Positions 25,434 through 34,596 of a DNA stretch of 64,000 nt are shown piece after piece. The stretch spans positions 174,015 to 238,014 of the forward strand of contig NZ_SMDC01000005.1 of assembly GCF_004343155.1 (NCBI RefSeq). Reading direction: 5' to 3'. This stretch comes from Marichromatium gracile. Lineage in GTDB: Bacteria > Pseudomonadota > Gammaproteobacteria > Chromatiales > Chromatiaceae. Position numbers and translations under genes: made by a program. The first letter of the stretch is position 1. The number at the start of each line of letters is the position of its first letter. The notes beneath the pieces were generated by a model, which worked only from the letters and a program-made list of their open reading frames with translations, did not search any database and had not been told where the DNA came from.

Positions 25434-28400
25434 TCAACCGCCTTGGTCCAGGGCATGGATGAAGATCCGCCGCCCCTCCGGATCGACCTCTCGCGCCAGC
25501 TCGAGCAGGTGTCGGTGATGGGTGAAGAGGATCACCTGGGTCTGTGCGGAGAAGACGGCCAGGGTCTCGAGGGTGGCGCGGGCACGGGCGTCATCGAATT
25601 GCACCAGGATGTCGTCGACCACGAAGGGCAAGGGCTCGGCCTGGCGCAGATGGTGCTCCAGCCCCGCCAGACGCAGTGCGAGATAGAGCTGATCGCGCGT
25701 CCCGGTGCTCATCGCCTCGACCCGCACGCGTTCACCGTTGGCGCGAACCCCCACCAGCACCGCTTGATCGTCCTCGCCGAAATCGCTCTCCACCCCGCTG
25801 AAGGCGCAACAGGTCAGCCGCGCGAAGGCCTCGGCGGTGCGCGCCAGGATCGGGTCGCGATGGCTGCGCCGAAAGCCCTCGATGGTCTCGCGCAGCACCA
25901 TCGCCGCCAGTCGGTAGCGCAGATAGCGACCGCACTGATCGCGCAGCTGCGCATCGATGCGCTCGATCTCCTCGGCCTCGGTGGCGGCGGCATCGGCGCC
26001 ATTCATGGTCGCCAGACGATGCTCGGCCTCGACCCGTACGGCAAGCAGACGTTCGCGCTCGGGATCGAGCGTCTCGTCGAGATGGCGCTCGAGCCGGGCG
26101 AGCGCCTCGAGCAGCGCCTCCCCGGCGATCTCGGCGGCATCGGCCTCGGTCTCGAGCTGCTCGAGCGCGAGACCGTCGCCCGTCTCCATCAATCTCCCCT
26201 CGACGGCGATCAGCTGCTGCTCGAGCTCGCGTTGCAGTCGCGCACGTTCCTCGATCCCGGCCAGGGCATCGAGGCCCTCACAGCCGGCCAGGCGACAGAG
26301 TTCGGCGATCCTGGTCTCGGCGCTACTCGAGGCGCTACCGGCCTCCTCGAGTTGACGCCGCGCCTCGTCACGCTGGCGCAACAGCTCGTCGCGCCGCTCC
26401 TGCCGGGCGCGCATCCCCTCGAGCCGAGCATCCAGGGTATGGAGCGCCAGCTCCGCTGGCTCCTCGGCGAGATCCGGGGCGATCCGCGCGATCCGCTCGC
26501 GCAGCTGCGCGAGAAAGCCCCGGGCATCGGCATCGATATCATCGATGCGGGTCTGAAAACCGGCCGCTTCGCGAGCATCCTGCAACGCCTCGGCCAGTTC
26601 GGCGAGATGCTCCTGGGCCTCGCTCGGCAGGCTGTGGACGGCGAGGCCGACCCGCGCCATCGCCTCACCCCAGTCGCGTTCCCAGGCCGACCAGTCACGT
26701 TCGGCCTGCTCACAGGCGCTCCCAGCCCGCTCACGGCGCTGCCGGGCCCGCTCCAGCTCGGCGAGCAGGGTCTCATGCGTCCGGGCATGTCGTTGCAAGG
26801 CATCGAGCACGGACGCCGCCTCACTCATCCAGACATCCATGCCCTCCTCATCCGGCCCCTGTCGATCGAGCGCCAGCAACGCCCTGCGCAAGGCATCGAC
26901 ACCGTGCATCTGACGCTGCTCGAGCAGCTGACGTTGCTCGCGCACCGCGGTGAGCCGCTCGCCCTGCTCGCGCAGCCGCCGCGCCTGTCCCAGCCAGCCG
27001 CGCATCTGTCGCGGCGAGCGCGGCTCCTGCATCGAGCAGGCTTGCCAGAGCGCGCGCCAGGCGGCGTCGAACTCGCACTCGGCGCTCTCCAGCTCACGCC
27101 AGGCCAGATCGCAGGCCGCGCGCTCGCGCTCGCACGCCTCGCGCCGTATGCACAACGACTGATAACGCTGTACCCGGTCACTCTCGCGCCTGAGCCGGTC
27201 GGCCAGGACATCGGCCTCGTGCAGCGCCGTCTCGAATCGTCGCGCCAGCGCCGCCCCGGCCTCCAGTCGCAGTGATGCATCGTGCGCCTTGAGTGCTTGC
27301 CAGTGACGCTCACGCGTCTCACGCGCGGCGGTCAATGCCGTTTCGCTGGGAACCTCTCCAGCGATCCCGAGGGTGCGCGCCTCGGTGTCGATCTCGACCA
27401 TCTCCCGTTCGCAGCCTTGCCGCCGCTCGCGCAGACGTTGGCGCTCCAGCGCCAAGGCATCGGCGCGCAGCATCCAGTGCTCCAGGGCGTCGAACTCCGG
27501 CAGCGGCGCACACAGCAAGGACTCCAGCCCCTGACTCCAGCCACTCAAGCGAGAGAGTTCGGCCGCGCACTGTTGCCCGAGGGCACGTTCCTGCGCCTCG
27601 AGCTCGGCCAGATCGGCGTCCAGCGCGCCGGCGCCACGCGCCTGCTCGAGCGCCAGCTCCAGGGCCGCGACCGAACGTGGCGGTGTACGCGCGGCAAGTT
27701 GACGCTCGCAATCCTCCACCGCCCGTGCGGCCTCGTCGCGCGCCAGCCGGGCGCGTTGCAACTCGCTCCACAGCGCCTCGCGCCGCTCCCCCAGGGCGTT
27801 GATCCGACGACGCGCATCGAGCCAGTCACGCAATGCCTCGGTCGGTGCCTGCGCAGCCCCGGCATCGACTCGGGCGACCCGTTCGACGACCCGGGCGTGC
27901 AGGGCGTCGCGTCTGGCGATCAGCATGGGGCGATCCGCCGCGGCCTTGCGATGGCTGCCGAGTCGTTCACGCAGCTCGACCAGTTCGGCGCCAGCGGCAA
28001 GCAACCGGGGTTCGATGACGATACCCGCCAGCTCTTGTTCGAGCGCAGTGAGCCGCGTCGAGACCAGTTCGCCCAACTCGATGGCGCGGATACGCTGGGC
28101 CTCGGCCTGCTGGCGACGCGCGCCGAAGTCCTCCGGCAGATGCAACCGCTCGCCCAACCCGTCCAATCGCGCCAGCAACCCCCGGCGCACCTCCAAGTCG
28201 GCGCGGGTGCGACGGATGCGCTCGAGCCGGGCCCGCTCGCGCAATACCCGGTCACGTTCGGCATCGAGTTCGGCGAGCGCCCGGCAAGCCGTCTCATGAG
28301 CGGCACGCGCCCGTTCCCAGTCCACTGCGCCGAGTTCGAGGTCGCGCTGACGACGCTGTCGCTCGGCCCGCTCGGCGAGCGCCATGTTGATCTGCTGCTT

Positions 28401-28934
28401 GCGCCCGCGGGGACGAAACAGCGCATCGGCCGAGGCGTCCAACCCCTCGAGCACGCGATGGACCGCCACCCGGCCGAGCCCGGAGCCGAACAATGCCTCG
28501 GCCTCGCGCCCCCGTTCCTCGAGCAGGGTACGCCCCCCGCTGACCAGGGTCTCGTGATCGATCCCGAACAGCCGCTCGAACAACGCCGCATCGACCCCGC
28601 CGAGCAGACGTTGCAAGCGCTGTTCGTCGAGTGCTTCGCCAGCGGCATCGAGCAGGGTGTGCTTGCGTCCCTTGCGGCGGACACAGTGGAGTTGCTCACC
28701 CGTGGCGCCGAGCAACAGCGCACCGACCCTCAGCTCGCGCGCAGGATGGAGAAAATCGTCACTGGTGCGTTCGGGGATACCGTAGAAGAGTCCGTGCAAC
28801 GCACGCAGCGCCGAACTCTTGCCCGCCTCGTTGGGACCATGGATCAGGTGCACGCCGGCATCACCCGCGCTGAGATCCAGCACCCGATCGGTGAAGGGAC
28901 CGAATGCGCGCAACTCCAGTCTCAGCACCCTCAT
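25434..28934 (-). CDS. YhaN-type SMC/SbcC-like ATPase
   Basis: The 1166-residue protein starts with LELRAFGPFTD and Walker A GPNEAGKSS near residues 33-41, followed by a YhaN-like N-terminal part (RLFGIDHETLVSGG). The middle 700 residues are heavily charged coiled coil rich in Arg, Glu and Ala. The C-terminal ABC half has STGTRDQLYLALRLAGLEHH (signature) and LPFVVDDILVQFDDARA (Walker B and D loop). Its ATG overlaps the stop of the upstream phosphoesterase gene (ATGA). The pair resembles Bacillus YhaO/YhaN and SbcD/SbcC, DNA-end processing complexes. Confidence 0.88.
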   Translation of the reverse strand: MRVLRLELRAFGPFTDRVLDLSAGDAGVHLIHGPNEAGKSSALRALHGLFYGIPERTSDDFLHPARELRVGALLLGATGEQLHCVRRKGRKHTLLDAAGEALDEQRLQRLLGGVDAALFERLFGIDHETLVSGGRTLLEERGREAEALFGSGLGRVAVHRVLEGLDASADALFRPRGRKQQINMALAERAERQRRQRDLELGAVDWERARAAHETACRALAELDAERDRVLRERARLERIRRTRADLEVRRGLLARLDGLGERLHLPEDFGARRQQAEAQRIRAIELGELVSTRLTALEQELAGIVIEPRLLAAGAELVELRERLGSHRKAAADRPMLIARRDALHARVVERVARVDAGAAQAPTEALRDWLDARRRINALGERREALWSELQRARLARDEAARAVEDCERQLAARTPPRSVAALELALEQARGAGALDADLAELEAQERALGQQCAAELSRLSGWSQGLESLLCAPLPEFDALEHWMLRADALALERQRLRERRQGCEREMVEIDTEARTLGIAGEVPSETALTAARETRERHWQALKAHDASLRLEAGAALARRFETALHEADVLADRLRRESDRVQRYQSLCIRREACERERAACDLAWRELESAECEFDAAWRALWQACSMQEPRSPRQMRGWLGQARRLREQGERLTAVREQRQLLEQRQMHGVDALRRALLALDRQGPDEEGMDVWMSEAASVLDALQRHARTHETLLAELERARQRRERAGSACEQAERDWSAWERDWGEAMARVGLAVHSLPSEAQEHLAELAEALQDAREAAGFQTRIDDIDADARGFLAQLRERIARIAPDLAEEPAELALHTLDARLEGMRARQERRDELLRQRDEARRQLEEAGSASSSAETRIAELCRLAGCEGLDALAGIEERARLQRELEQQLIAVEGRLMETGDGLALEQLETEADAAEIAGEALLEALARLERHLDETLDPERERLLAVRVEAEHRLATMNGADAAATEAEEIERIDAQLRDQCGRYLRYRLAAMVLRETIEGFRRSHRDPILARTAEAFARLTCCAFSGVESDFGEDDQAVLVGVRANGERVRVEAMSTGTRDQLYLALRLAGLEHHLRQAEPLPFVVDDILVQFDDARARATLETLAVFSAQTQVILFTHHRHLLELAREVDPEGRRIFIHALDQGG

Positions 28935-30172
28935 CGCGGATCGCTCTCGAGCAGGCGTGCGCGTAACAGTGCGCGCACATCATCGAGACAGGCGCGCAGC
29001 ACCGCCGGGTCGGTGGGGTCGTCCTCGCCTCGCCGGAGACCGGCCGGGAGACGTGCGGCGAGCGGTTCGAAGCCCTCGGCCAGACGCGCCAGCGCCTCGG
29101 GGTCGAGTTCGAGCGTCTCGATCGCCGCGAGCAGACCACCGAGGGTCTCGTCGGCCTCGCCCCTCCTCACCTGCGGACGGGTCTGCAGACGAACCTGCTC
29201 GAGCCAGAGCCGGTCGCCGTGGACGCTGGCGAGCCCGCGACAATCGTTGACCAGCTGTTCGTGTTCGGCACGCAGCCAGGCATCGAGCGCAGTCGCACCA
29301 CTCAGCGCCAGCCGCACGGCAAGCAGCCGTCCCTCGGCCTGGTCGATGACACGCTCCAGCGCACACCCGATGCGGGCATGGACGGCATCGAGATCGGTAC
29401 AGCCCTCGATCTCGACAGCGAGCAGGTGCCAGCGCACCACGTCCAGCGCACGATGCTCCAGACAGACCCCTCCTGCGCGATCGATCTCCACCAGGGTCGC
29501 ACCCTTGGCGCCGCACTCGCGGATATGGCGCCCCTGCAGATTGCCGGGAAAGACGATCCAGGGGGATTCGGCGAGGACCTCGCGAGCATGGACGTGTCCC
29601 AGGGCCCAGTAGTCATAGCCGTGACTGCGCAGCGCCTCGAGCCTGCAGGGCGCATAGGGGGCATGACCGGGACGCCCGTCGAGCGAGGTGTGCAGCAGAC
29701 CGATGTTGAACAGACCGGAGACCGGCGGTGGATAGGCCCGACTGAGATCGGTGGTGACCGCCCGGGAGGCGAACCCCTGACCGTGCACGGCCACGCCAAG
29801 CGTCTCGAAGAGCCGGGTCTCGGGGCGCTCGGTGGCGAAGACATGGACGTTGTCGGGCAGACGCAGGGTCCGGGTGATCTGGCTGGCGGCATCGTGATTG
29901 CCAGCGATCAGACAGACCGGAATGCCGGCGGCATGCAGGCGCTGTATCTGAGCGATGAAGAACAGCCCGGTGTTGTAGTCCTTCCAATCGCCGTCGTAGA
30001 GATCGCCGGCGAGCAGCAGCAGGTCAACCGACTCGGCAAGCGCCAGCTCCACCAGGTTGACGAAGGCGCGTCGGGTAGCGCCGCGCAGCGCCTCGAGCGG
30101 TGCGCCGGGATAACGCTCGAGCCCCTGTAACGGGCTGTCGAGATGAATATCGGCGGCGTGCAGGAATCTCAC
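28931..30172 (-). CDS. YhaO-type DNA-repair metallophosphoesterase (SbcD-like)
   Basis: The 413-residue protein has the metal-binding motifs of Mre11/SbcD nucleases: D-x-H at residues 8-10 in HAADIHLDSPL, GDLYDGDW, GNHD in CLIAGNHDAAS, and later GHVHAR. The GTG at 30170-30172 is chosen because GGAGGGG lies eight bases before it and the nuclease domain begins at once; an upstream in-frame start at 30205 has no such support. With the following YhaN-type ATPase it should form an ATP-controlled nuclease complex. A 204-bp divergent region separates it from the L,D-transpeptidase gene. Confidence 0.88.
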   Translation of the reverse strand: MRFLHAADIHLDSPLQGLERYPGAPLEALRGATRRAFVNLVELALAESVDLLLLAGDLYDGDWKDYNTGLFFIAQIQRLHAAGIPVCLIAGNHDAASQITRTLRLPDNVHVFATERPETRLFETLGVAVHGQGFASRAVTTDLSRAYPPPVSGLFNIGLLHTSLDGRPGHAPYAPCRLEALRSHGYDYWALGHVHAREVLAESPWIVFPGNLQGRHIRECGAKGATLVEIDRAGGVCLEHRALDVVRWHLLAVEIEGCTDLDAVHARIGCALERVIDQAEGRLLAVRLALSGATALDAWLRAEHEQLVNDCRGLASVHGDRLWLEQVRLQTRPQVRRGEADETLGGLLAAIETLELDPEALARLAEGFEPLAARLPAGLRRGEDDPTDPAVLRACLDDVRALLRARLLESDPR

Positions 30173-30376
30173 GCGTCCATCCCCTCCATGCGGGTACGAG
30201 TCCATCGATTTCGGGGCATTCTCGCCCTGCTCCGCGAGCAGTGTCCAACACCGTTGTCATGTTCCCCGCGATCGCGCCGTTATTCGAGGTCGGCGGATGC
30301 CCTCGAAACTTCGCCACGTTATCCTAACCATATTGAGAAAGCGCAACAGCACCGACACAACCACCCGGGGAATCCC

Positions 30377-31447
30377 ATGATGAGCAATCCCACGCCCACC
30401 CTTCGCACCCTGGCACGCCCCCGGACCCTCTGGTTATGCGCCCTGGCCCTGACTACCCTGAGCGGTTGCACCGAATGGCCACGACTTGCCGCCAAGCCGG
30501 AACCACAGCCGGCCCCGCCTGAGCCGGCGGAGCAACAGCCGCCACAGCCACAATCGACGCCCGTGATCCCCAAGGAACCCTCGCTCTACGAGTGGCGTGG
30601 CGAGGGACGACGGGTCTCGCACATCGTCGTCGACACCGACGACCAGAAGGCCAGGTTCTATGACGGCGACGTGGAGGTCGGCTGGGCGACCGTGGCCACC
30701 GGGGTGTCGCGTCACCCCACACCGACCGGCAGCTTCACGGTGATGGAGAAGGTCGAGAACAAGCGCTCCAACCTCTACGGTCGCTACTACGGCTCCGGGG
30801 GCAAGTTGATCCAGTCGAACGTCAAGGTCGGGCGCGACCCACTGCCCGACGGCGCCCGCTTCGTCGGCGCCAAGATGCCCTATTTCATGCGTCTGACCTA
30901 TGACGGCATCGGCCTGCACGCCGGCCCCATCCCGCGTCCGGGCAGACCCGCCTCGCACGGCTGTATCCGCATGCCCGCCGAGGTTGCACCCTTGCTGTTC
31001 GCCAAGGTCGACCAGGGCACGGCGGTGACCATCGTCGGGCGAGGCCCCAGCTACGGCAACTATGCCAAGCGCCAGCGTCAACTCGCCGCAGAGCGCGCGG
31101 CCAGCGCACGGCGCGAACAGGCCGCCCGGGCGCAGAGCGCACCCGAGCCGTCGCCGCCGCAACCGGCACCGATCACCACGACGACGCCCAGGGTCACGGA
31201 CACCACCGCGCCGACACCGCTCGCCCCCGCCCAGCAGCAGCCGGACCAGCCGACCGCACCCGACGACGCCCCGGCGACGGTGGCGGACACGCCACAGACC
31301 GTCGCTCGTGACGAGCCTGCCCCCGCCACCGTGCAGGACATCCGTCAACCGCTCGGTAGCTCGGCGTTGCGTCTGCCCGAATCGGGCATGGTCCAGCGCC
31401 TCTCGCCCGAACCCACGACACCGACGCCGGAGGCCAACGAGGGATGA
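30377..31447 (+). CDS. L,D-transpeptidase (YkuD) lipoprotein with long Pro/Thr-rich tail
   Basis: The 356-residue protein has a lipoprotein signal with lipobox LSGC and Cys31, a proline/glutamine-rich linker (40-65), and a YkuD domain (about 80-220) with catalytic motif His181, then S193-H-G-C196-I-R. YkuD enzymes form 3-3 cross-links in peptidoglycan or attach proteins to it. The last 130 residues are low-complexity Ala/Pro/Thr/Gln sequence with no fold, probably a wall-spanning tether. ATG at 30377 or 30380. The stop overlaps the next gene start (ATGA). Confidence 0.88.
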   Translation: MMSNPTPTLRTLARPRTLWLCALALTTLSGCTEWPRLAAKPEPQPAPPEPAEQQPPQPQSTPVIPKEPSLYEWRGEGRRVSHIVVDTDDQKARFYDGDVEVGWATVATGVSRHPTPTGSFTVMEKVENKRSNLYGRYYGSGGKLIQSNVKVGRDPLPDGARFVGAKMPYFMRLTYDGIGLHAGPIPRPGRPASHGCIRMPAEVAPLLFAKVDQGTAVTIVGRGPSYGNYAKRQRQLAAERAASARREQAARAQSAPEPSPPQPAPITTTTPRVTDTTAPTPLAPAQQQPDQPTAPDDAPATVADTPQTVARDEPAPATVQDIRQPLGSSALRLPESGMVQRLSPEPTTPTPEANEG

Positions 31448-32592
31448 GCCTGCGCCAGCACCCACTCGCCGAGGAGTTCCCACTGGCCCCCGAGCTGTGT
31501 CACCTCAATCACGCCGCCGTCGGCCCCTGGCCGCGACGCAGCGTCGAGGTGGTGCGCCGCTTCGCCGAGGACAATGCCGCGCACGGCTCGCTGGCCTATC
31601 TCGACTGGCTGCAGGTCGAGACACGTCTGCGCGAGCGGCTCGCGCGACTCGTCGGCAGCGCCGACACGGGCAGCATCGCACTGCTCAAGAACACCTCCGA
31701 GGCGCTCTCGGTGATCGCCCACGGCCTGCCCTGGAGCGCCGGGGACAATATCGTCGGAATCGCTCAGGAGTTTCCCTCCAACCGGATCGTCTGGGAGTCA
31801 CTGGCACCACGCGGGGTGGATTGGCGGGCGCTCGATCTGGAGCAGAGCAGCGATCCGGAGAGCGATCTCTGCGCCCTGTGCGACGAGCGCACCCGTCTGA
31901 TCGCGGTGAGCTGGGTACAGTACGCCCGCGGCCTGCGGCTCGACCTGGCACGGATCGGTGCCTTCTGTCGCGAGCGTGACATCCTCTTCTGTGTCGATGC
32001 CATCCAGGGACTCGGCGCGCTGCCCTTCTCGCTCGCTGATAGTGGCGCCGATTTCGTCGTCGCCGACGGCCACAAGTGGATGCTCGGCCCGGAGGGGCTG
32101 GCGCTGCTCCATATCGCCCCGACCCAACTCGAGCGCCTCGCGCTGCACCAGTTCGGCTGGCACATGGTCGCCAACCCGGGGGACTTCGAACAGCGCGACT
32201 GGAGTCCGGCGCCCGACGCCAGACGCTTCGAATGCGGCAGCCCCAACCTGCTCGCCGCGCACGCGCTGGAGTCGAGTCTGTCGCTGCTCGAGGAGGTCGG
32301 CACGACAACGGTCGAGACCCTGATCAGACAGCGGACCGATTGGCTGATCGCGGCGATCGATCGTCACGGCCTCGAACTCTTGACCCCCCGCCCCCCCGAA
32401 CGGCGCGCCGGGATCGTCACCTTCCGGGTCCCCGGCGTGGCGAGCGAGCATCTCTACCCGGCACTGATGCGCCATCAGGTGCTCTGTGCCCAGCGCGGCG
32501 GCGGGATCCGCTTCTCGCCACACTTCCACACCACCGAGGAGACGCTCGAGCGCGCCATCGACGCGGTCATACGGCTCTCGAGCACCCTGTAA
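31444..32592 (+). CDS. Class V aminotransferase-fold PLP protein
   Basis: The 382-residue protein of the cysteine desulfurase / isopenicillin-N-epimerase-like superfamily has the cofactor lysine Lys211 in ADGHKWMLGPEG, preceded by FCVDAIQGLGALPF (Asp185 and Gln188 positions that contact PLP). It begins inside the stop codon of the L,D-transpeptidase gene, so the two are translated together. No desulfurase active-site cysteine loop is obvious. The substrate is unknown; the coupling to a cell-wall enzyme hints at amino-acid chemistry but does not prove it. Confidence 0.8.
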   Translation: MSLRQHPLAEEFPLAPELCHLNHAAVGPWPRRSVEVVRRFAEDNAAHGSLAYLDWLQVETRLRERLARLVGSADTGSIALLKNTSEALSVIAHGLPWSAGDNIVGIAQEFPSNRIVWESLAPRGVDWRALDLEQSSDPESDLCALCDERTRLIAVSWVQYARGLRLDLARIGAFCRERDILFCVDAIQGLGALPFSLADSGADFVVADGHKWMLGPEGLALLHIAPTQLERLALHQFGWHMVANPGDFEQRDWSPAPDARRFECGSPNLLAAHALESSLSLLEEVGTTTVETLIRQRTDWLIAAIDRHGLELLTPRPPERRAGIVTFRVPGVASEHLYPALMRHQVLCAQRGGGIRFSPHFHTTEETLERAIDAVIRLSSTL

Positions 32593-32606
32593 TCGCCATC
32601 GCCCTT

Positions 32607-32622
32607 GCCCGCTCCGGCGGGC
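32607..32622 (+). terminator. Short GC hairpin after the PLP enzyme gene
   Basis: GCCCGC-TCCG-GCGGGC, 15 bp after the stop codon. There is no T run, so it is a weak terminator at best. Confidence 0.4.
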
Positions 32623-32681
32623 TCGGCGCACAATGTCGCGCATTCGGTCCAACCCCGCTCAACCCCAGGAGTCGCAACGGC

Positions 32682-32774
32682 GTGAAGTGGTACGGAATCC
32701 TGCTGGGCGCCCTGCTCGGAACCCTCTTCGGGACCATCATCGGCTATCTGCTCGTGCCCGCCATGCTGCCCTGA
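32682..32774 (+). CDS. 30-residue single-span membrane microprotein with a GxxxG ladder
   Basis: A GTG at 32682, with AGGAG ten bases upstream (32667-32671), opens a 30-codon frame. The peptide starts MKWYG and ends YLLVPAMLP. Glycines at 5, 9, 13, 17 and 21 are spaced exactly four apart, with leucine, isoleucine, phenylalanine and threonine between them. This is an uninterrupted glycine zipper of the kind that packs transmembrane helices tightly or oligomerises. It stands alone between the PLP enzyme and the octaheme cytochrome (about 90 bp after one and 170 bp before the other). It is too short for ordinary gene calling. Coding status is inferred from ribosome site and pattern. Confidence 0.55.
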   Translation: MKWYGILLGALLGTLFGTIIGYLLVPAMLP

Positions 32775-32946
32775 CTCGCCCCCGGCGTGCTGCCGTCCCC
32801 GGCGAGCGGCAACAAAGCGTGATCGACTTGCGCTTGCTCAAGGCGCAGGGTTCGGCTTTCGTGTTTATTTACCAGCCCTAAGCGGGCAATCCTCATCGGC
32901 TCGATCAGGTCCGCGAACGCCTTCCCCATCCAATCCGAGGTGCGAG

Positions 32947-34596
32947 ATGTTCATCACCACCACACGACTGGTCGCCGTGGGCCTGATGCTGGTCGCCTGC
33001 TCGTCGTCGGCATCGCCCCACACGACGCCGCAGGAGACGACAGCGCAGGACACGCCGAGTCAGCAACGCCCCCAACGCTCCGGTCCACTCACCGGCGGCA
33101 CTGCCGATCATGCCAAGTTCGAGGTGCTGCAGCAGGCCTTTGAGTCCGGCCCCGAGGTCACCGAAGCGTGTCTGAGCTGTCACACCGAGACCGGTGAGCA
33201 CTTCATGCGCAACGTCCACTGGACCTGGGACTATGTCGACCCGGATACCGGTCAGCAGCTCGGCAAGCGTCACCTGATCAACAACTTCTGCACCAACGCC
33301 CGTGGCAACGAGGGGATGTGCGCCCAGTGTCACGCCGGCTACGGCTGGAAGGACGAGGATTTCGACTTCACCGACGAGACCAGGATCGACTGTCTGGTCT
33401 GTCACGACGGCACCGGTACCTATTACAAGACCCCGAACAACGAGGGCCACTCGGCCTGTTCGGTGATGTTCGAGGACATGGCCCCGCTCGATCTCGGCGA
33501 GATCGCGCGCAACGTCGCGCTACCGAGTCGGGAGAACTGCGGGACCTGTCACTTCAACGGCGGTGGCGGCGACAACGTCAAGCACGGCGATCTCTCCACC
33601 GCACTGATCGATCCTCCCCACGATCTCGATGTGCATATGGACGCTGCGGGACTCAACTTCTCCTGCACCGCCTGTCACATCACCAAGCAGCACGTCTGGG
33701 CGGGCAGCCGCTACAAGGTCGTCTCGCGCGACACCGAGGGCACCGGCCAGCCCGGCGAGCGCCGCGACGTCGCCACCTGCGAGTCCTGCCACGGCCTCTC
33801 GCCCCACCCGATCGACTCGATCCGCGCCTTCAAGCTCAACGACCATGTCTCGAGCGTGGCCTGTCAGACCTGCCACATCCCCGAGTTCGCCCGCGGCGGC
33901 GTGGCCACCATCACCGATTGGGACTGGCGCACCGCCGGCAGGACGCGCGACGGCGAGGGCTATCACGAGCACGGCTATACCCAGGGCAACGGCGAGCATC
34001 GCTACACCTACAAGTCGATCAAGGGCGATTTCGTCTATGACGAGGACATCGTGCCCGAGTACGCCTGGTTCGATGGCCAGATGCACTACACCACCATCGA
34101 TACCAAGTTCGACGACAGCCAGCAGCCGATCGAGATCAACGGTTTCGACGGCTCGCGCGAGGACGCCGATTCACGCATCTGGCCGTTCAAGCGGATGCGC
34201 ACCTGGATGCCCTACGACGCCGGCAACGCCACCCTGGTCTACACCCATCTCTGGGGCGTCGATGACGCCGCCTACTGGGGCAATTACGACATGGGACGGG
34301 CCATCGCCCGCGGCATGGCCGATTTCGGGCTCGACTACTCGGGCGAGTTCGGCTTCGTCGAGACCCTCTCCTGGTGGCCGATCACCCACATGGTCGCCCC
34401 CAAGGAAGATGCACTCGCCTGTCGCGACTGCCATGCCGCCGAGGGCCGGCTCGCCGGACTCGAAGGGGTCTATCTGCCCGGCCGCGACCACAGCCGCTGG
34501 CTCGACATCATCGGCATCATCGCCGTCGGCGCAACCCTGCTCGGCATCCTCATCCACGCCCTGATCCGGCTCTTCTCGAAGGGGGAACAACACTGA
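32947..34596 (+). CDS. Octaheme c-type cytochrome, tetrathionate reductase (Otr) family
   Basis: The 549-residue protein has a lipoprotein-type signal (Cys18 in LMLVAC) and eight CxxCH heme sites, beginning at residues 75, 125, 149, 198, 240, 278, 306 and 492. A C-terminal transmembrane helix (about 520-543) follows. Number, spacing and the conserved middle part (about 310-440) match the octaheme tetrathionate reductase family related to hydroxylamine oxidoreductases and Shewanella Otr, which reduces tetrathionate, nitrite and hydroxylamine in vitro. The extra membrane helix and the cytochrome b gene overlapping its stop (TGATG) suggest electrons arrive from the quinone pool. The physiological substrate is open; sulfur intermediates fit the proposed organism. 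Confidence 0.9.
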   Translation: MFITTTRLVAVGLMLVACSSSASPHTTPQETTAQDTPSQQRPQRSGPLTGGTADHAKFEVLQQAFESGPEVTEACLSCHTETGEHFMRNVHWTWDYVDPDTGQQLGKRHLINNFCTNARGNEGMCAQCHAGYGWKDEDFDFTDETRIDCLVCHDGTGTYYKTPNNEGHSACSVMFEDMAPLDLGEIARNVALPSRENCGTCHFNGGGGDNVKHGDLSTALIDPPHDLDVHMDAAGLNFSCTACHITKQHVWAGSRYKVVSRDTEGTGQPGERRDVATCESCHGLSPHPIDSIRAFKLNDHVSSVACQTCHIPEFARGGVATITDWDWRTAGRTRDGEGYHEHGYTQGNGEHRYTYKSIKGDFVYDEDIVPEYAWFDGQMHYTTIDTKFDDSQQPIEINGFDGSREDADSRIWPFKRMRTWMPYDAGNATLVYTHLWGVDDAAYWGNYDMGRAIARGMADFGLDYSGEFGFVETLSWWPITHMVAPKEDALACRDCHAAEGRLAGLEGVYLPGRDHSRWLDIIGIIAVGATLLGILIHALIRLFSKGEQH

